Positions 43,646 through 53,060 are shown, counted from the stretch's first letter. The stretch: 64,000 bases of DNA from Pseudobutyrivibrio sp. 49 (GCF_900100545.1 NZ_FNDP01000001.1:349115-413114), one strand, 5' to 3'. Notes: generated from the letters alone by a model not told the origin. Numbers and translations: made by a program.

Positions 43646-43873
43646 ATGATTGTTATAAATTTAGATGTCATGATGGCAAAAAGGAAAATAGGATTGACGG
43701 AGCTTGCTGGTAAGGTTGGTATTACCTTGGCAAATCTTTCAATCCTTAAAAATAACAAGGCTAAGGCAGTCCGCTTAGAAACCCTTGATGCAATTTGCAA
43801 GGCTTTAGATTGCCAGCCTGGAGACATTTTAGAATACGTAGAAGATGAGACAGAAGAGACTAGAGAGTCTTAA
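43646..43873 (+). CDS. XRE family regulator, YozG-like
   Basis: A 75-residue DNA-binding protein consisting of one XRE helix-turn-helix: NLDVMMAKRKIGLTELAGKVGITLANLSILKNNKAKAVRLETLDAICKALDCQPGDILEY. The ATG at 43646 follows GGGAG; an ATG seven codons upstream nearly touches the previous stop. It probably regulates its own operon, perhaps through the inverted repeat at 43057. Confidence 0.88.
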   Translation: MIVINLDVMMAKRKIGLTELAGKVGITLANLSILKNNKAKAVRLETLDAICKALDCQPGDILEYVEDETEETRES

Positions 43874-43884
43874 AGGAGGATGTT

Positions 43885-45468
43885 ATGGCGGAGATTTACA
43901 CAGGACCAAATTATTCAGAGGCAGAAATCAAAAACATGGTAAAAGAGATTAAGCCAGTTGTTCAAAAGGTTGAGCTTGAAGAGCAAAAGGGCAGTGCAGA
44001 GGTATTTCGTAAATACGGAGTATTAGCTTTAATCTTTTCTCTTGTATATACGTTTTGTCTGTATAGGAATTACTCAGGAATTACTTATCCGATTTTTATG
44101 GCAGCAACACTTGGATTGTTTCATTTGCTTAGAAAAAAAGATGGTTTATCTTTGTTAAGTACTCGCAGTGGCAATAAAGCACTTGGAATATTCCATGTGG
44201 CGTCCCTTATGCTTTTATCTATTCATAAGTGCATGACTACTAGCGGAGCACTATTATTTTTAGATGCGGTTGCAATATTCTTATTATTCTTTAGTTTTGT
44301 TTTGTACCTGTATGTAGATACCACAGGATGGGACATAGCTTGCTGGCTTGGTGGAATTATAGTTTCAATATTTTTGCCATTTGCACATTTTCTTAATCCG
44401 TTTTTTGATCTTGGACAGTGGATTAAGGGCAGAGGTGGAGAGATTAATAAAGAAAAGAAGCAGGTTATTTCAGCAATTGTAATTGGTATTATAGTTGCAA
44501 TCCCATTGCTCTTTGTTGTTATATCGTTATTAAGTTCTGCTGATATGGTTTTCAATCGCTTATTGGAAAAGATGGTAGAATCCATTCACCTTCCTGATAA
44601 TTTTGGAGATATCATCGGAATTATATGCACATTATTACTTTCATTTTTAGCAGCTTATCTTATTCCTTATGTTTTTGATAAGGGAGAAGTGAAGATAAAA
44701 GCCAGGGGAGACGGAAAAGCAAATCCTATTACAGCCATTACTTTTTCATCAATTATAGGAGTTGTTTATTTAGTGTTCTGCCTTATTCAGGTAGTGTTCT
44801 TATTCACTGGTTCCATGAAGCTTCCGTCAGGCTACACATATGCTGAATACGCACATGAAGGATTCTATCAGCTTCTTACAGTATGTATTATTAATGTAGT
44901 TATGGTATCTGTTTGTACCAGAGAGTTTAAGAAATCAAAAGTACTTAATGGTGTCATGTTTTTCATAGGAGCATGTACATATATTATGATTGCATCTGCA
45001 GTTGTAAGAATGATTATGTACATTCAGGTTTATAACCTTACCTTCCTTAGATTATTTGTACTTTGGTTCTTGGCGGTACTTTGTTTATGGCTGGCATTCT
45101 TGATGGTAGCAGTTCTTAACAGAAGCTTTCCAGTATTTAGAGCATGCATGGTAGTTATAACCGTGGCTTACATTGGTTTCGTATTTGCGAATCCAGATTA
45201 TCAGATAGCAAAGTATGATCTTACTGTTGTTGAAAACCGTGCCTATGAAGATAAATATGCCAAGATTGATGAATATGGATCAGTTACTGACTATATTTTA
45301 AGTAGCCTTTCTACTGATGCAGCTCCTGCTCTTGTAAACGATGAAAATCTTCTCCACAAGTTTGATTTACACATTACAAGCAGGGATAAATACGCTAAGA
45401 AAAACTATGAGGGCTTTAGAAAGTATAATTTCTCTTATGCAAGAGCACAGAAGTTGTTTGGAAAATAG
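43885..45468 (+). CDS. DUF4173/DUF4153-type multi-pass membrane protein
   Basis: A 527-residue protein with about ten to twelve membrane helices spread from about 48 to 435. The segment PSGYTYAEYAHEGFYQLLTVCIINVVMV is the hallmark of DUF4173 (DUF4153-related) proteins. A soluble C-terminal part (about 445-527) follows the last helix. The start follows AAAGGAGGATGTT, 11 bases after the XRE gene. Function unknown. Confidence 0.8.
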   Translation: MAEIYTGPNYSEAEIKNMVKEIKPVVQKVELEEQKGSAEVFRKYGVLALIFSLVYTFCLYRNYSGITYPIFMAATLGLFHLLRKKDGLSLLSTRSGNKALGIFHVASLMLLSIHKCMTTSGALLFLDAVAIFLLFFSFVLYLYVDTTGWDIACWLGGIIVSIFLPFAHFLNPFFDLGQWIKGRGGEINKEKKQVISAIVIGIIVAIPLLFVVISLLSSADMVFNRLLEKMVESIHLPDNFGDIIGIICTLLLSFLAAYLIPYVFDKGEVKIKARGDGKANPITAITFSSIIGVVYLVFCLIQVVFLFTGSMKLPSGYTYAEYAHEGFYQLLTVCIINVVMVSVCTREFKKSKVLNGVMFFIGACTYIMIASAVVRMIMYIQVYNLTFLRLFVLWFLAVLCLWLAFLMVAVLNRSFPVFRACMVVITVAYIGFVFANPDYQIAKYDLTVVENRAYEDKYAKIDEYGSVTDYILSSLSTDAAPALVNDENLLHKFDLHITSRDKYAKKNYEGFRKYNFSYARAQKLFGK

Positions 45469-45480
45469 AGGAGAATTCTC

Positions 45481-45963
45481 ATGACTAAAGGTAGAATAGT
45501 AATGATAGTAGTCCTTACTATGCTTGCATATTTCATATTATTTATTTCCTTAAAATGGTTAATGCATACTCCAAGTTATTATTTTAGTTCAGGGTATTTA
45601 GATGGACCTCAATTAGCAAAGGCTATTTATCTTCTTGATTTAGAAGATGTCTATGTTACTGAATTATATAATGATGCAGGAGGTTTTCATGGAGATGGTA
45701 TAGAGCTTTATTCTGTGGATTATGATGAAAAAAAGATTAATATAAGCACATGGAGTGAGATACCTGATGAAGAATATGAAAATCATATTAGATTTTGTTT
45801 ATCAGAAGATAATAAAGATTTAAATGATTATCTTATGAATATCAGTACTGGAAAATACTATCTTGCTGATATGAACCCAAATGATAATTATAGCGAGAAT
45901 TATGTACTTGGTATCTATGATGGTAGTTTGGATAAAATTTATATTTTAATAGTAAACACTTAA
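45481..45963 (+). CDS. Membrane-anchored protein of unknown function
   Basis: A 160-residue protein with one N-terminal membrane helix (about 6-26) and an acidic extracytoplasmic domain. No family recognised. It starts 12 bases after the DUF4173-type gene behind GAGGAGAATTCTC, so it belongs to the same operon. Confidence 0.7.
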   Translation: MTKGRIVMIVVLTMLAYFILFISLKWLMHTPSYYFSSGYLDGPQLAKAIYLLDLEDVYVTELYNDAGGFHGDGIELYSVDYDEKKINISTWSEIPDEEYENHIRFCLSEDNKDLNDYLMNISTGKYYLADMNPNDNYSENYVLGIYDGSLDKIYILIVNT

Positions 45964-46039
45964 AATATTTAAAAAAGTAATGTTTTATATAACATAATAT
46001 GTGCTATTATAGTTTTAGAATTCACGGGAGGTGGTTGTG

Positions 46040-46207
46040 ATGGCAGACAATAATAAAGAAGCAACTTTCGTAGTACATATTAATAAATGCGAGAATGAGA
46101 GCTGGCAGGGGCAGGTTACATGGGCAGATCGCGATGAGAAGATTAATTTCCGTAGCGCAATGGAGCTCATGAACATTATGGATGCCGCTTTGGATTCAGA
46201 AGAGTAA
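46040..46207 (+). CDS. Small protein of unknown function
   Basis: A 55-residue protein, MADNNKEATFVVHINKCENESWQGQVTWADRDEKINFRSAMELMNIMDAALDSEE. The ATG follows GGGAGGTGGTTGTG, and a strong terminator begins at its stop codon. The pattern HINKCENESWQGQVTWAD with a C-terminal helix FRSAMELMNIMD is regular and protein-like, and I recall similar small proteins in Lachnospiraceae. No function known. Confidence 0.7.
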   Translation: MADNNKEATFVVHINKCENESWQGQVTWADRDEKINFRSAMELMNIMDAALDSEE

Positions 46208-46250
46208 AAAAATGGGTTTCGCCTTTTTAGCGAAACCCATTTTTTTATTT
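46207..46250. terminator. Bidirectional terminator between the small gene and argG
   Basis: AAAAAATGGGTTTCGC (46207-46222) pairs perfectly with GCGAAACCCATTTTTT (46230-46245). It overlaps both stop codons and can end transcripts from both sides. Confidence 0.95.
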
Positions 46251-47468
46251 CATATTTTTATTTTCTTGTAACTTCATGGCTCTTACTTTAAGTGGAAGTC
46301 CCCAAAGTGTTATGAAGCCTTCAGCGTCGTGGTGGTCATAAAGATCTCCTGTTGTGAAGCTTGCAAGACTCTCAGAGTAAAGTGAGTAAGGTGATGTTGT
46401 ACCAGCTTTGATGATATTTCCCTTGTAGAGCTTGAATTTAACTTCACCTGTAACATATTCCTGTGTAGATTTTACAAAAGCCTGAATTGCATCACAGAGT
46501 GGTGTGAACCATTTTCCTTCGTAGCAAACCTGGGCAAGCTTGTTACCCATTTCCTTTTTCATTTCCATTGTCGCGCGGTCGAGACAAAGCTCTTCAAGCT
46601 GAGCATGTGCCTCCATGAGGATAGTGCCACCTGGTGTCTCATATACGCCACGAGACTTCATACCAACAACACGGTTCTCTACAATATCAACGATTCCAAT
46701 ACCATTTCTTCCGCCAATCTCATTGAGCTCTTTGATGATATCGGATACCTTCATCTGCTTTCCATTTACAGAAGTTGGAACACCCTTTTCGAAAGTCATT
46801 GTTACATACTCAGCTTTATCTGGAGCTTTCTCTGGTGGAGTAGTAAGTACAAGAAGGTGATCATAGTTTGGCTCCTGTGAAGGATCTTCAAGCTCAAGAC
46901 CTTCATGACTGATGTGCCAAAGGTTTCTGTCACGGCTGTAAGACTGATCTGTTGAGAATGGAAGGTCAATTCCGTGAGCCTTACAGTAATCAATTTCGTC
47001 CTGACGAGACTGGAGCTTCCATTTATCATTTCTCCAAGGAGCTATTACCTTAATATCTGGAGCAAGCGCCTTAATACCAAGCTCGAAACGAATCTGATCA
47101 TTTCCTTTACCAGTTGCACCGTGGCAGATTGCTACAGCACCTTCTTTTCTGGCAATTTCAACAAGCTTAGCGGCAATTCCTGGACGAGCCATAGCTGTAC
47201 CAAGAAGATATTTATTCTCGTAAATAGCACCAGCCTGTACGCAAGGTACAATGTAGTTATCACAGAAGTCATCAACAATATCTTCTATATAAAGTTTAGA
47301 AGCACCAGAGGCCTTAGCTCTCTCTGAGAGACCATCTAATTCTTCGCCCTGTCCACAATCGATGCAACAACAAATAACTTCATATCCATAATTCTCTTTG
47401 AGCCATGGAATGATAGCAGTGGTATCAAGACCACCTGAGTAAGCAAGTACAACTTTTTCCTGTGCCAT
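46245..47468 (-). CDS. argG: Argininosuccinate synthase
   Basis: A 407-residue enzyme joining citrulline and aspartate with ATP, the seventh step of arginine synthesis. The ATP-binding loop is [48 protein letters not shown] and [15 protein letters not shown] are family blocks. The start follows AAAGGAGAAAC on the minus strand. It is divergent from argC across about 295 bp that hold promoters and ArgR-like sites. argF and argH are not in the window. Confidence 0.96.
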   Translation of the reverse strand: MAQEKVVLAYSGGLDTTAIIPWLKENYGYEVICCCIDCGQGEELDGLSERAKASGASKLYIEDIVDDFCDNYIVPCVQAGAIYENKYLLGTAMARPGIAAKLVEIARKEGAVAICHGATGKGNDQIRFELGIKALAPDIKVIAPWRNDKWKLQSRQDEIDYCKAHGIDLPFSTDQSYSRDRNLWHISHEGLELEDPSQEPNYDHLLVLTTPPEKAPDKAEYVTMTFEKGVPTSVNGKQMKVSDIIKELNEIGGRNGIGIVDIVENRVVGMKSRGVYETPGGTILMEAHAQLEELCLDRATMEMKKEMGNKLAQVCYEGKWFTPLCDAIQAFVKSTQEYVTGEVKFKLYKGNIIKAGTTSPYSLYSESLASFTTGDLYDHHDAEGFITLWGLPLKVRAMKLQENKNMK

Positions 47469-47518
47469 AATGTTTCTCCTTTATAGAAATTAATTTTAAT
47501 TCGCTTGAATTTGAACAA

Positions 47519-47547
47519 ATCATACACCACTTAATTTGATATTTCAA
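47519..47547 (-). promoter_or_regulatory. Promoter of argG
   Basis: On the minus strand TTGAAA (47542-47547), 17 bases, TATGAT (47519-47524). Confidence 0.75.
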
Positions 47548-47552
47548 GTGGA

Positions 47553-47567
47553 AATTTATGCATAATT
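47553..47567. promoter_or_regulatory. ArgR-like site near the argG promoter
   Basis: ATTTATGCATAATTA lies just upstream of the argG -35 box. It resembles arginine repressor boxes (TGnATnnnnATnCA type) in AT-rich Firmicutes. Half of the site is weak. Confidence 0.45.
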
Positions 47568-47621
47568 AGAGAATAAAAATGAATTATGTTAAAAATATAC
47601 TTGATTTAGTCGATATATAGA

Positions 47622-47635
47622 TGTATATTTATGCA
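47622..47635. promoter_or_regulatory. ArgR-like site in the argG-argC gap
   Basis: TGTATATTTATGCA is a near-palindrome close to the arginine box consensus. Its position between two divergent arg genes supports the reading. Confidence 0.55.
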
Positions 47636-47657
47636 AAATTATTTTATAAAATTTCAC

Positions 47658-47692
47658 TGTAGTACTTTACTTTGTGAAAGTGAAGTACTACA
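47658..47692. promoter_or_regulatory. 35-bp inverted repeat in the argG-argC gap
   Basis: TGTAGTACTTTACTTT (47658-47673) and AAAGTGAAGTACTACA (47677-47692) pair in 15 of 16 positions, the exception being a T-G pair, around a 3-base loop. No T run follows on either strand, so it is not an ordinary terminator. A second short repeat, TTCCAA and TTGGAA, lies at 47707-47724. Confidence 0.6.
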
Positions 47693-47763
47693 ATCATATT
47701 AAATTATTCCAAGTCATATTGGAAGTATAAAATTACTCAAATTTAGAAAAGGAATGGACAGCT

Positions 47764-48816
47764 ATGATTAAGGTAGGAATTATTGGTGCTACCGGTTATG
47801 CGGGAGCAGAAATTGTTAGGTTGTTATACAGTCATCCAGAGGCAGAAATCGTTTGGTACGGTTCCAGATCATATGTAGATGAGCGATTTGCTTCTATATA
47901 TAAAAATATGTTCACCTTGGTTGAGGATAAATGCCTCGATGATAATATCGTTGAATTATCAAAGCAGGTAGATGTTATTTTCACAGCTACACCACAGGGG
48001 TACTTAGCAGGAGTTCTTACTGAAGAGATTCTTAGTAACTGTAAGCTGATTGATCTTTCTGCGGATTATCGTATAAAGGATGTTGCTACATACGAAAAAT
48101 GGTATGGCCTCGAACATAAGTCACCACAGTTTATAGAAGAAGCTGTTTATGGCCTTTGTGAGATTAATAGAGATAAGGAAAAGGGGGCAAGACTTATTGC
48201 AAATCCTGGTTGCTATACTACCTGTTCAATTCTTACCGCATATCCGTTAGTGAAGTCAGGACTTATTGATCCATCCACACTTATTGTAGATGCGAAGTCA
48301 GGAACTTCGGGTGCGGGACGAGGAGCAAAGCTTCCTAATCTTTACTGCGAGGTTAATGAGAGCATTAAGGCATACGGTGTTACCTCTCATCGTCATACAC
48401 CTGAAATTGAAGAACAGCTTGGATATGCCTGTGGTCAGGAGATTATGATTAATTTCACTCCGCATCTGGTTCCTATGAATAGAGGAATCCTTGTTACAGA
48501 GTATGCCAGCCTCGTTAAGAAGGAAGGAAAGCTTCCTACAAAGGAAGAGGTAATGAAAGCATATCACGATGCCTATGATAATGAATTCTTTGTTCGAGTT
48601 CTTGAATATGGTGAGTGCCCTGAAACAAAGTGGGTTGAGGGCAGCAACTTCGTAGATGTGAGCTGCAAGATAGATGAGAGAACAGGCCGAATCGTTATGA
48701 TGGGAGCACTTGATAATCTTGTTAAGGGTGCTGCAGGACAGGCAGTTCAGAACATGAATATTATTTTCGGACTTGATGAAAAGATGGGACTTGATTTTGC
48801 ACCAATGTTCCCATAG
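47764..48816 (+). CDS. argC: N-acetyl-gamma-glutamyl-phosphate reductase
   Basis: A 350-residue enzyme, the third step of arginine synthesis, reducing N-acetylglutamyl phosphate with NADPH. GIIGATGYAGAEIVRLLYSHPE is the nucleotide-binding N-terminus. The catalytic Cys is in ANPGCYTTCSILTAYPL, followed by KSGTSGAGRGAK and HRHTPEIEEQL. It leads the argC-GNAT-argJ-argB-argD operon. The start follows AAAGGAATGGACAGCT. Confidence 0.96.
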   Translation: MIKVGIIGATGYAGAEIVRLLYSHPEAEIVWYGSRSYVDERFASIYKNMFTLVEDKCLDDNIVELSKQVDVIFTATPQGYLAGVLTEEILSNCKLIDLSADYRIKDVATYEKWYGLEHKSPQFIEEAVYGLCEINRDKEKGARLIANPGCYTTCSILTAYPLVKSGLIDPSTLIVDAKSGTSGAGRGAKLPNLYCEVNESIKAYGVTSHRHTPEIEEQLGYACGQEIMINFTPHLVPMNRGILVTEYASLVKKEGKLPTKEEVMKAYHDAYDNEFFVRVLEYGECPETKWVEGSNFVDVSCKIDERTGRIVMMGALDNLVKGAAGQAVQNMNIIFGLDEKMGLDFAPMFP

Positions 48817-48856
48817 GTTTTTGTTTTTCATCAGAAAAACAAAAAACGGACAATAG

Positions 48857-48931
48857 CAACATTTATCTGAAAGAGAAATGTTGTCCTGCAAAGCAGGATT
48901 ATTGTGGGCTTTTCCTTATAGCCCACAATAA
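48857..48931 (+). promoter_or_regulatory. Three consecutive hairpins between argC and the GNAT gene
   Basis: Hairpin 1 pairs CAACATTT (48857-48864) with AAATGTTG (48876-48883). Hairpin 2 pairs TCCTGC (48884-48889) with GCAGGA (48893-48898). Hairpin 3 pairs TTATTGTGGGCT (48899-48910) with AGCCCACAATAA (48920-48931). They abut without gaps and lack a T run. They may control the downstream genes or mark an RNA processing point. Confidence 0.6.
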
Positions 48932-48968
48932 CTCATAGGCATGTAGGCATTTAGATAGGAGTTTTATT

Positions 48969-49472
48969 ATGGTTACAACAAATGAAAGCATTAACGTCAC
49001 TTTAGATTTAGGGGTACATATGAATTACACTATCAGAACTATGGAGGAAAGCGATTATGATGAGGTTTATCAGCTTTGGACTACAATCCATGGCTTTGCC
49101 ATGCGAAGTCTTGACGACTCTAGGGAAGGTGTAACCCGAGTGCTTAAGAGGAACCCTGGGCTTTCAGTGGTAGCAGTTTCAGATAATAAAATTGTTGGTT
49201 CCATTTTAGTTGGACATGATGGAAGACGAGCATGCTTTTATCATGTTTGTGTTCATGAGGATTATCGTAAACACGGTATTGGAAAAGCTATGGCTTCTGA
49301 AGCAATGATTAGATTGAAGGAAGAGGGAATTAATAAGATTCAGCTGGTGGCTTTTAAAGAAAATAAGCTTGGTAATGGCTTTTGGCAGGCTGAACAATGG
49401 ATAATGCGTGATGATTTAAATGTTTATGATTTCGTATTAAACGAAGCAAATATTACAGCATTTAATAAATAG
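48969..49472 (+). CDS. GNAT family N-acetyltransferase in the arg operon
   Basis: A 167-residue acetyltransferase. The acetyl-CoA loop is VHEDYRKHGIGKAMASEAM, preceded by VGSILVGHDGRRACFYHVCV. The ATG at 48969 follows TAGGAG; an internal ATG at 49020 (MNYTIRTMEESDYDEVYQLW) follows AGGGG and matches where such proteins usually begin, so the start is uncertain. It lies between argC and argJ. A role in N-acetylglutamate formation is possible from position, but the sequence is generic GNAT. Confidence 0.8.
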   Translation: MVTTNESINVTLDLGVHMNYTIRTMEESDYDEVYQLWTTIHGFAMRSLDDSREGVTRVLKRNPGLSVVAVSDNKIVGSILVGHDGRRACFYHVCVHEDYRKHGIGKAMASEAMIRLKEEGINKIQLVAFKENKLGNGFWQAEQWIMRDDLNVYDFVLNEANITAFNK

Positions 49473-49481
49473 GAGAATTTT

Positions 49482-50705
49482 ATGAAAGAGATAAAGGGTG
49501 GTATCACAGCCGCAAAAGGGTTTAAGGCAGCCAGCACAGCGGCTGGCATTAAATATCAGGGACGTACTGATATGGCAATGGTTTATTCAGAGGTTCCATG
49601 TGTCAGCGCAGGAACCTTTACAAGTAATGTGGTAAAGGCGGCATGCGTTCAGTGGGATATAAATATCGTAAAAGCGAATAAGCCTATGCAGGCTGTTGTA
49701 ATTAATTCAGGTATAGCTAATGCCTGTACAGGTCAGGAAGGTTTTGATGCCTGTGAAGCTACAGCAAAGGGAGTAGAAAAGACTTTAGGCGTAAACTTTG
49801 ATTCAGTGGCTGTTGCATCAACTGGTGTTATTGGAATGCAGCTTCCAGTAGATAAGCTGGTGGCTGGTGTTGAGGCAATGGCACCTGACCTTGATGAAAG
49901 TCTTGAGGCAGGAACTGCAGCATCAAAAGCTATTATGACTACAGATACAGTTAATAAAGAAATTGCTGTTGAGTTTCAAGTAGGAGGAGTTACAGCCACT
50001 CTTGGTGGTATGAGCAAGGGCTCAGGAATGATTCATCCTAATATGTGTACCATGCTTGCATTTCTTGGTACGGATGTAGCTATTGAGAAAACTCTTCTTC
50101 AGAAGGCAGTAAGTGAGGTGGTTGCCGACAGTTTTAACATGATTACTGTTGATGGCGATACTTCTACAAATGATACTTTACTTTGCATGGCAAATGGTTT
50201 GGCTGGTAATGAGATAATCAGTAGCGAAGATGCCGATTACGAAAGCTTTAAGGAAGCCCTTAACTTCTTATGTACGAATCTTGCTAAGAGAATGGCAGCC
50301 GATGGAGAGGGCGCAAGCAAGCTTTTTGAAGCAAAGGTGGTAAATGCAAAATCTGTGGCAGATGCAAAGACATTAGCACGAGCTATCGTGGGTTCAAATC
50401 TCTCTAAAGCAGCTATCTTTGGATGTGATGCAAACTTTGGTCGTTTTCTTTGTGCTATGGGTTATTCTGGAGCAGATTTTGACCAGAACGATGTGGAGTT
50501 GTATTTCAAAAGCGTTAATGGCGAACTGAAGGTTTTTGATAAGGGTACACCTATTGTTTTTGATGAAGATAAAGCTTTAGAGATTATGAAAGCGGATGCG
50601 GTTACAGTTTACGTTGATATGCATGAAGGAGACGCTGAGGCAACAGCCTGGGGCTGCGACCTCACATACGATTACGTAAAAATAAATGCAGATTATCGTA
50701 GTTAA
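49482..50705 (+). CDS. argJ: Bifunctional ornithine acetyltransferase/N-acetylglutamate synthase
   Basis: A 407-residue ArgJ that recycles the acetyl group from N-acetylornithine to glutamate. It is made as a precursor that cleaves itself before a Thr; the site is in KGSGMIHPNMCTMLAFLG, with Cys where most members have Ala before the Thr. VINSGIANACTGQEG, DTVNKEIAVEF and GCDANFGRFLCAMGYSG are other family blocks. The start follows AGGAGAATTTT. It is followed by a structured gap and then argB. Confidence 0.95.
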   Translation: MKEIKGGITAAKGFKAASTAAGIKYQGRTDMAMVYSEVPCVSAGTFTSNVVKAACVQWDINIVKANKPMQAVVINSGIANACTGQEGFDACEATAKGVEKTLGVNFDSVAVASTGVIGMQLPVDKLVAGVEAMAPDLDESLEAGTAASKAIMTTDTVNKEIAVEFQVGGVTATLGGMSKGSGMIHPNMCTMLAFLGTDVAIEKTLLQKAVSEVVADSFNMITVDGDTSTNDTLLCMANGLAGNEIISSEDADYESFKEALNFLCTNLAKRMAADGEGASKLFEAKVVNAKSVADAKTLARAIVGSNLSKAAIFGCDANFGRFLCAMGYSGADFDQNDVELYFKSVNGELKVFDKGTPIVFDEDKALEIMKADAVTVYVDMHEGDAEATAWGCDLTYDYVKINADYRS

Positions 50706-50722
50706 GTATAACTTTTAAATGA

Positions 50723-50803
50723 GCAGTAGCTAACAAGCTCATATATTAGTGAAGCTTACATGTAGTAAGCGGAACTAATCATATGGCTTGTTAGTGTAAC
50801 TGC
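50723..50803 (+). promoter_or_regulatory. Long structured element between argJ and argB
   Basis: Nested stems: outer GCAGT (50723-50727) with ACTGC (50799-50803); CTAACAAGC (50730-50738) with GCTTGTTAG (50786-50794); CATAT with ATATG and ATTAGT (50745-50750) with ACTAAT (50774-50779); and a top hairpin GCTTAC (50754-50759) with GTAAGC (50765-50770). Together they form one arm of about 80 bases with small bulges. A strong SD (GGAGG) for argB follows 6 bases later. Seen in sequence; function is inference. Confidence 0.65.
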
Positions 50804-50817
50804 GGATTGGAGGATTT

Positions 50818-51714
50818 ATGGATAGCAGTATGCAGCCAATATTGGATAAGGCCCAGGTTTTGATTGAGGCATTACCTTATATTCAGCGTTTTAATCGAAA
50901 GATTATGATTGTAAAGTATGGCGGAAGTGCCATGGTTGATGAGGAATTAAAAAAGCAGGTCATTCAGGATGTTACTTTGCTTAAGCTTGTAGGTTTTAAG
51001 CCTATTATTGTACATGGCGGTGGCAAGGAAATTAGCAAATGGGTAGAGAAGAATGGCATTAAGCCAGAGTTTATCAATGGTCTTAGAAAGACAGATGAAG
51101 CTACCATGGAAATTGCTGAAATGGTTTTGAATAAGGTTAATAAGTCACTTGTTCAGAACGTTCAATCTCTTGGAGTAAATGCTATCGGTGTATCTGGAAA
51201 AGACGGTGGTCTTTTAAAGGTAGATAAGAAGCTTTCAGATGGTCAGGATATTGGTTTTGTTGGTGAGATTAAAGAGGTTAATCCAAAGATTCTCGAGGAT
51301 CTTCTCGAGAAGGATTTTCTTCCTATCGTATGTCCTATTGGAATGGACGACAATTATGAAACCTATAATATTAACGCAGATGATGCTGCCTGTGCCATTG
51401 CAAAGGCTTTAAATGCAGAAAAGCTTGCCTTCCTTACAGATATCGAAGGAGTATATAAGGATAAGGACGACCCATCAACACTTATTTCTGAGATGACCGT
51501 TGATGAGGCAAGAGCTCTTATCGGAGATGGTTATATCGGTGGTGGTATGCTTCCTAAGCTCACCAATTGTATAGATGCCATCGAGCAGGGTGTTAACAGA
51601 GTCCATATTTTGGATGGAAGAATTGCCCATTGTCTGTTGCTGGAATTCTTCACTAATAAAGGTATTGGAACAGCTATTATCGGAAATAAGGACACGAGGT
51701 ATTACGATGAATAA
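50818..51714 (+). CDS. argB: Acetylglutamate kinase
   Basis: A 298-residue kinase, the second step of arginine synthesis and the usual point of feedback control. [51 protein letters not shown] and [22 protein letters not shown] are standard. The extended N-terminal helix ([22 protein letters not shown]) is found in hexameric, arginine-inhibited forms, which suggests feedback inhibition. The start follows TTGGAGGATTT. Its end overlaps argD by 8 bases. Confidence 0.96.
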   Translation: MDSSMQPILDKAQVLIEALPYIQRFNRKIMIVKYGGSAMVDEELKKQVIQDVTLLKLVGFKPIIVHGGGKEISKWVEKNGIKPEFINGLRKTDEATMEIAEMVLNKVNKSLVQNVQSLGVNAIGVSGKDGGLLKVDKKLSDGQDIGFVGEIKEVNPKILEDLLEKDFLPIVCPIGMDDNYETYNINADDAACAIAKALNAEKLAFLTDIEGVYKDKDDPSTLISEMTVDEARALIGDGYIGGGMLPKLTNCIDAIEQGVNRVHILDGRIAHCLLLEFFTNKGIGTAIIGNKDTRYYDE

Positions 51715-52906
51715 AAAGGAATACATTGAAAAAGCAGAAAATAATTTACTACATGTATATAATCGTTTTCCTGTAATTTTTGATTATGGCAAGGGTGTTC
51801 ATCTATATGATGAGCTGGACCAAGAATACCTTGATTTTGCATCAGGAATTGGTGTAATGGCCTTTGGTTACGGAAATGAAGATTATGAGGATGCGCTTAT
51901 CACACAGCTTAAGAGAATTACTCATACTTCAAATCTTTACTATCATATTCCAATGATTGAGGCTGCGGAAAAGCTTTCAAAGGCTTCTGGAATGGACAAG
52001 GTTTTCTTTACAAATTCCGGAGCGGAAGCAATTGAAGGCGCGCTCAAAACTGCAAAAAAATATGCTTATACAAGAAGAGGTCAGGGAGACTATGAGATAA
52101 TCGCCATGGAAAATAGTTTTCATGGACGTACGGTGGGCTCACTTTCGGTGACAGGAACAGAGCATTATAGAGAGCCTTTTTATCCATTAATGTCTGGAGT
52201 AAAATTTGCCACCTTTAATGATTTTGGTTCGGTGCTTGCTAATCTTACTGATAAAACCTGTGCAATCATCATGGAAACCGTTCAGGGAGAAGGTGGATTA
52301 TATCCAGCTGATAAAGAGTTTCTTCAGAAGGTACGTCAGCTTTGTGATGATGAGGGTATACTTCTTATTTTAGATGAGGTGCAGTGCGGAATGGGACGTA
52401 CTGGAAGTATGTACGCTTTCCAGCAATATGGCATCAAGCCAGATATTTTAACCACAGCAAAAGCACTTGGAAATGGTGTTCCAGTAGGAGCCTTTTGTGT
52501 AACAGATAAAGTGGCTGAGCAGTCCTTGGTTCCAGGGGATCATGGCACTACCTATGGAGGAAATCCACTTTGCGCCACAGCAGTTTCGCAAGTATTTGAT
52601 ATGTTCCAGGAATATAAGCTTACAGAACACGTACAGAAGATAGCTTCTTATCTGGAAGAGGTTTTGGATGTTTTTGTAAACAAATATGACTTTATAACTG
52701 AAAGAAGAGGAATTGGTTTGATGCAGGGACTTGTTCTTACAATTCCAGTTAAGGATGTGGTTTCCAGAGCACTTCTAGAGGAGCATCTTGTTGTTCTTTC
52801 GGCTGGAAAAGATGTTCTTAGACTTCTTCCTCCTCTTGTAATTACAGAGCAGGATGTTGATGAATTCAAGGAAAAACTAGAAAAAGTTTTTGATTTTTTC
52901 CTTTAA
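51707..52906 (+). CDS. argD: Acetylornithine aminotransferase
   Basis: A 399-residue PLP class III aminotransferase, the fourth step of arginine synthesis. [21 protein letters not shown] binds the phosphate of [17 protein letters not shown] holds the PLP-ring Asp, and the PLP lysine is in [15 protein letters not shown]. It lies last in the operon and overlaps argB by 8 bases, so the start at 51707 is well supported; a longer frame open upstream only reflects the overlap. A new promoter follows. Confidence 0.95.
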   Translation: MNKKEYIEKAENNLLHVYNRFPVIFDYGKGVHLYDELDQEYLDFASGIGVMAFGYGNEDYEDALITQLKRITHTSNLYYHIPMIEAAEKLSKASGMDKVFFTNSGAEAIEGALKTAKKYAYTRRGQGDYEIIAMENSFHGRTVGSLSVTGTEHYREPFYPLMSGVKFATFNDFGSVLANLTDKTCAIIMETVQGEGGLYPADKEFLQKVRQLCDDEGILLILDEVQCGMGRTGSMYAFQQYGIKPDILTTAKALGNGVPVGAFCVTDKVAEQSLVPGDHGTTYGGNPLCATAVSQVFDMFQEYKLTEHVQKIASYLEEVLDVFVNKYDFITERRGIGLMQGLVLTIPVKDVVSRALLEEHLVVLSAGKDVLRLLPPLVITEQDVDEFKEKLEKVFDFFL

Positions 52907-52973
52907 ATTCGAGATTTTTTGGCACATGAGAAAAAAGTTATGAAAAAAGTCGTGAAATAATAACGTAAAAGTA

Positions 52974-53002
52974 TTGTAATATTTAAAAATATTGGCTACA
53001 AT
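52974..53002 (+). promoter_or_regulatory. Promoter of the comEA cluster
   Basis: TTGTAA (52974-52979), 17 bases, TACAAT (52997-53002), 58 bases before comEA. Confidence 0.7.
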
Positions 53003-53060
53003 GTACAAGTGATACTGACATTTCCTATGTAAAATTTTTTTATTTTAGATAGGAGATTGC

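Noticed and set aside
47658-47692. Terminator between argG and argC
   Set aside because: The hairpin lacks a T run on both strands and lies between divergent genes, where a terminator would have no use.
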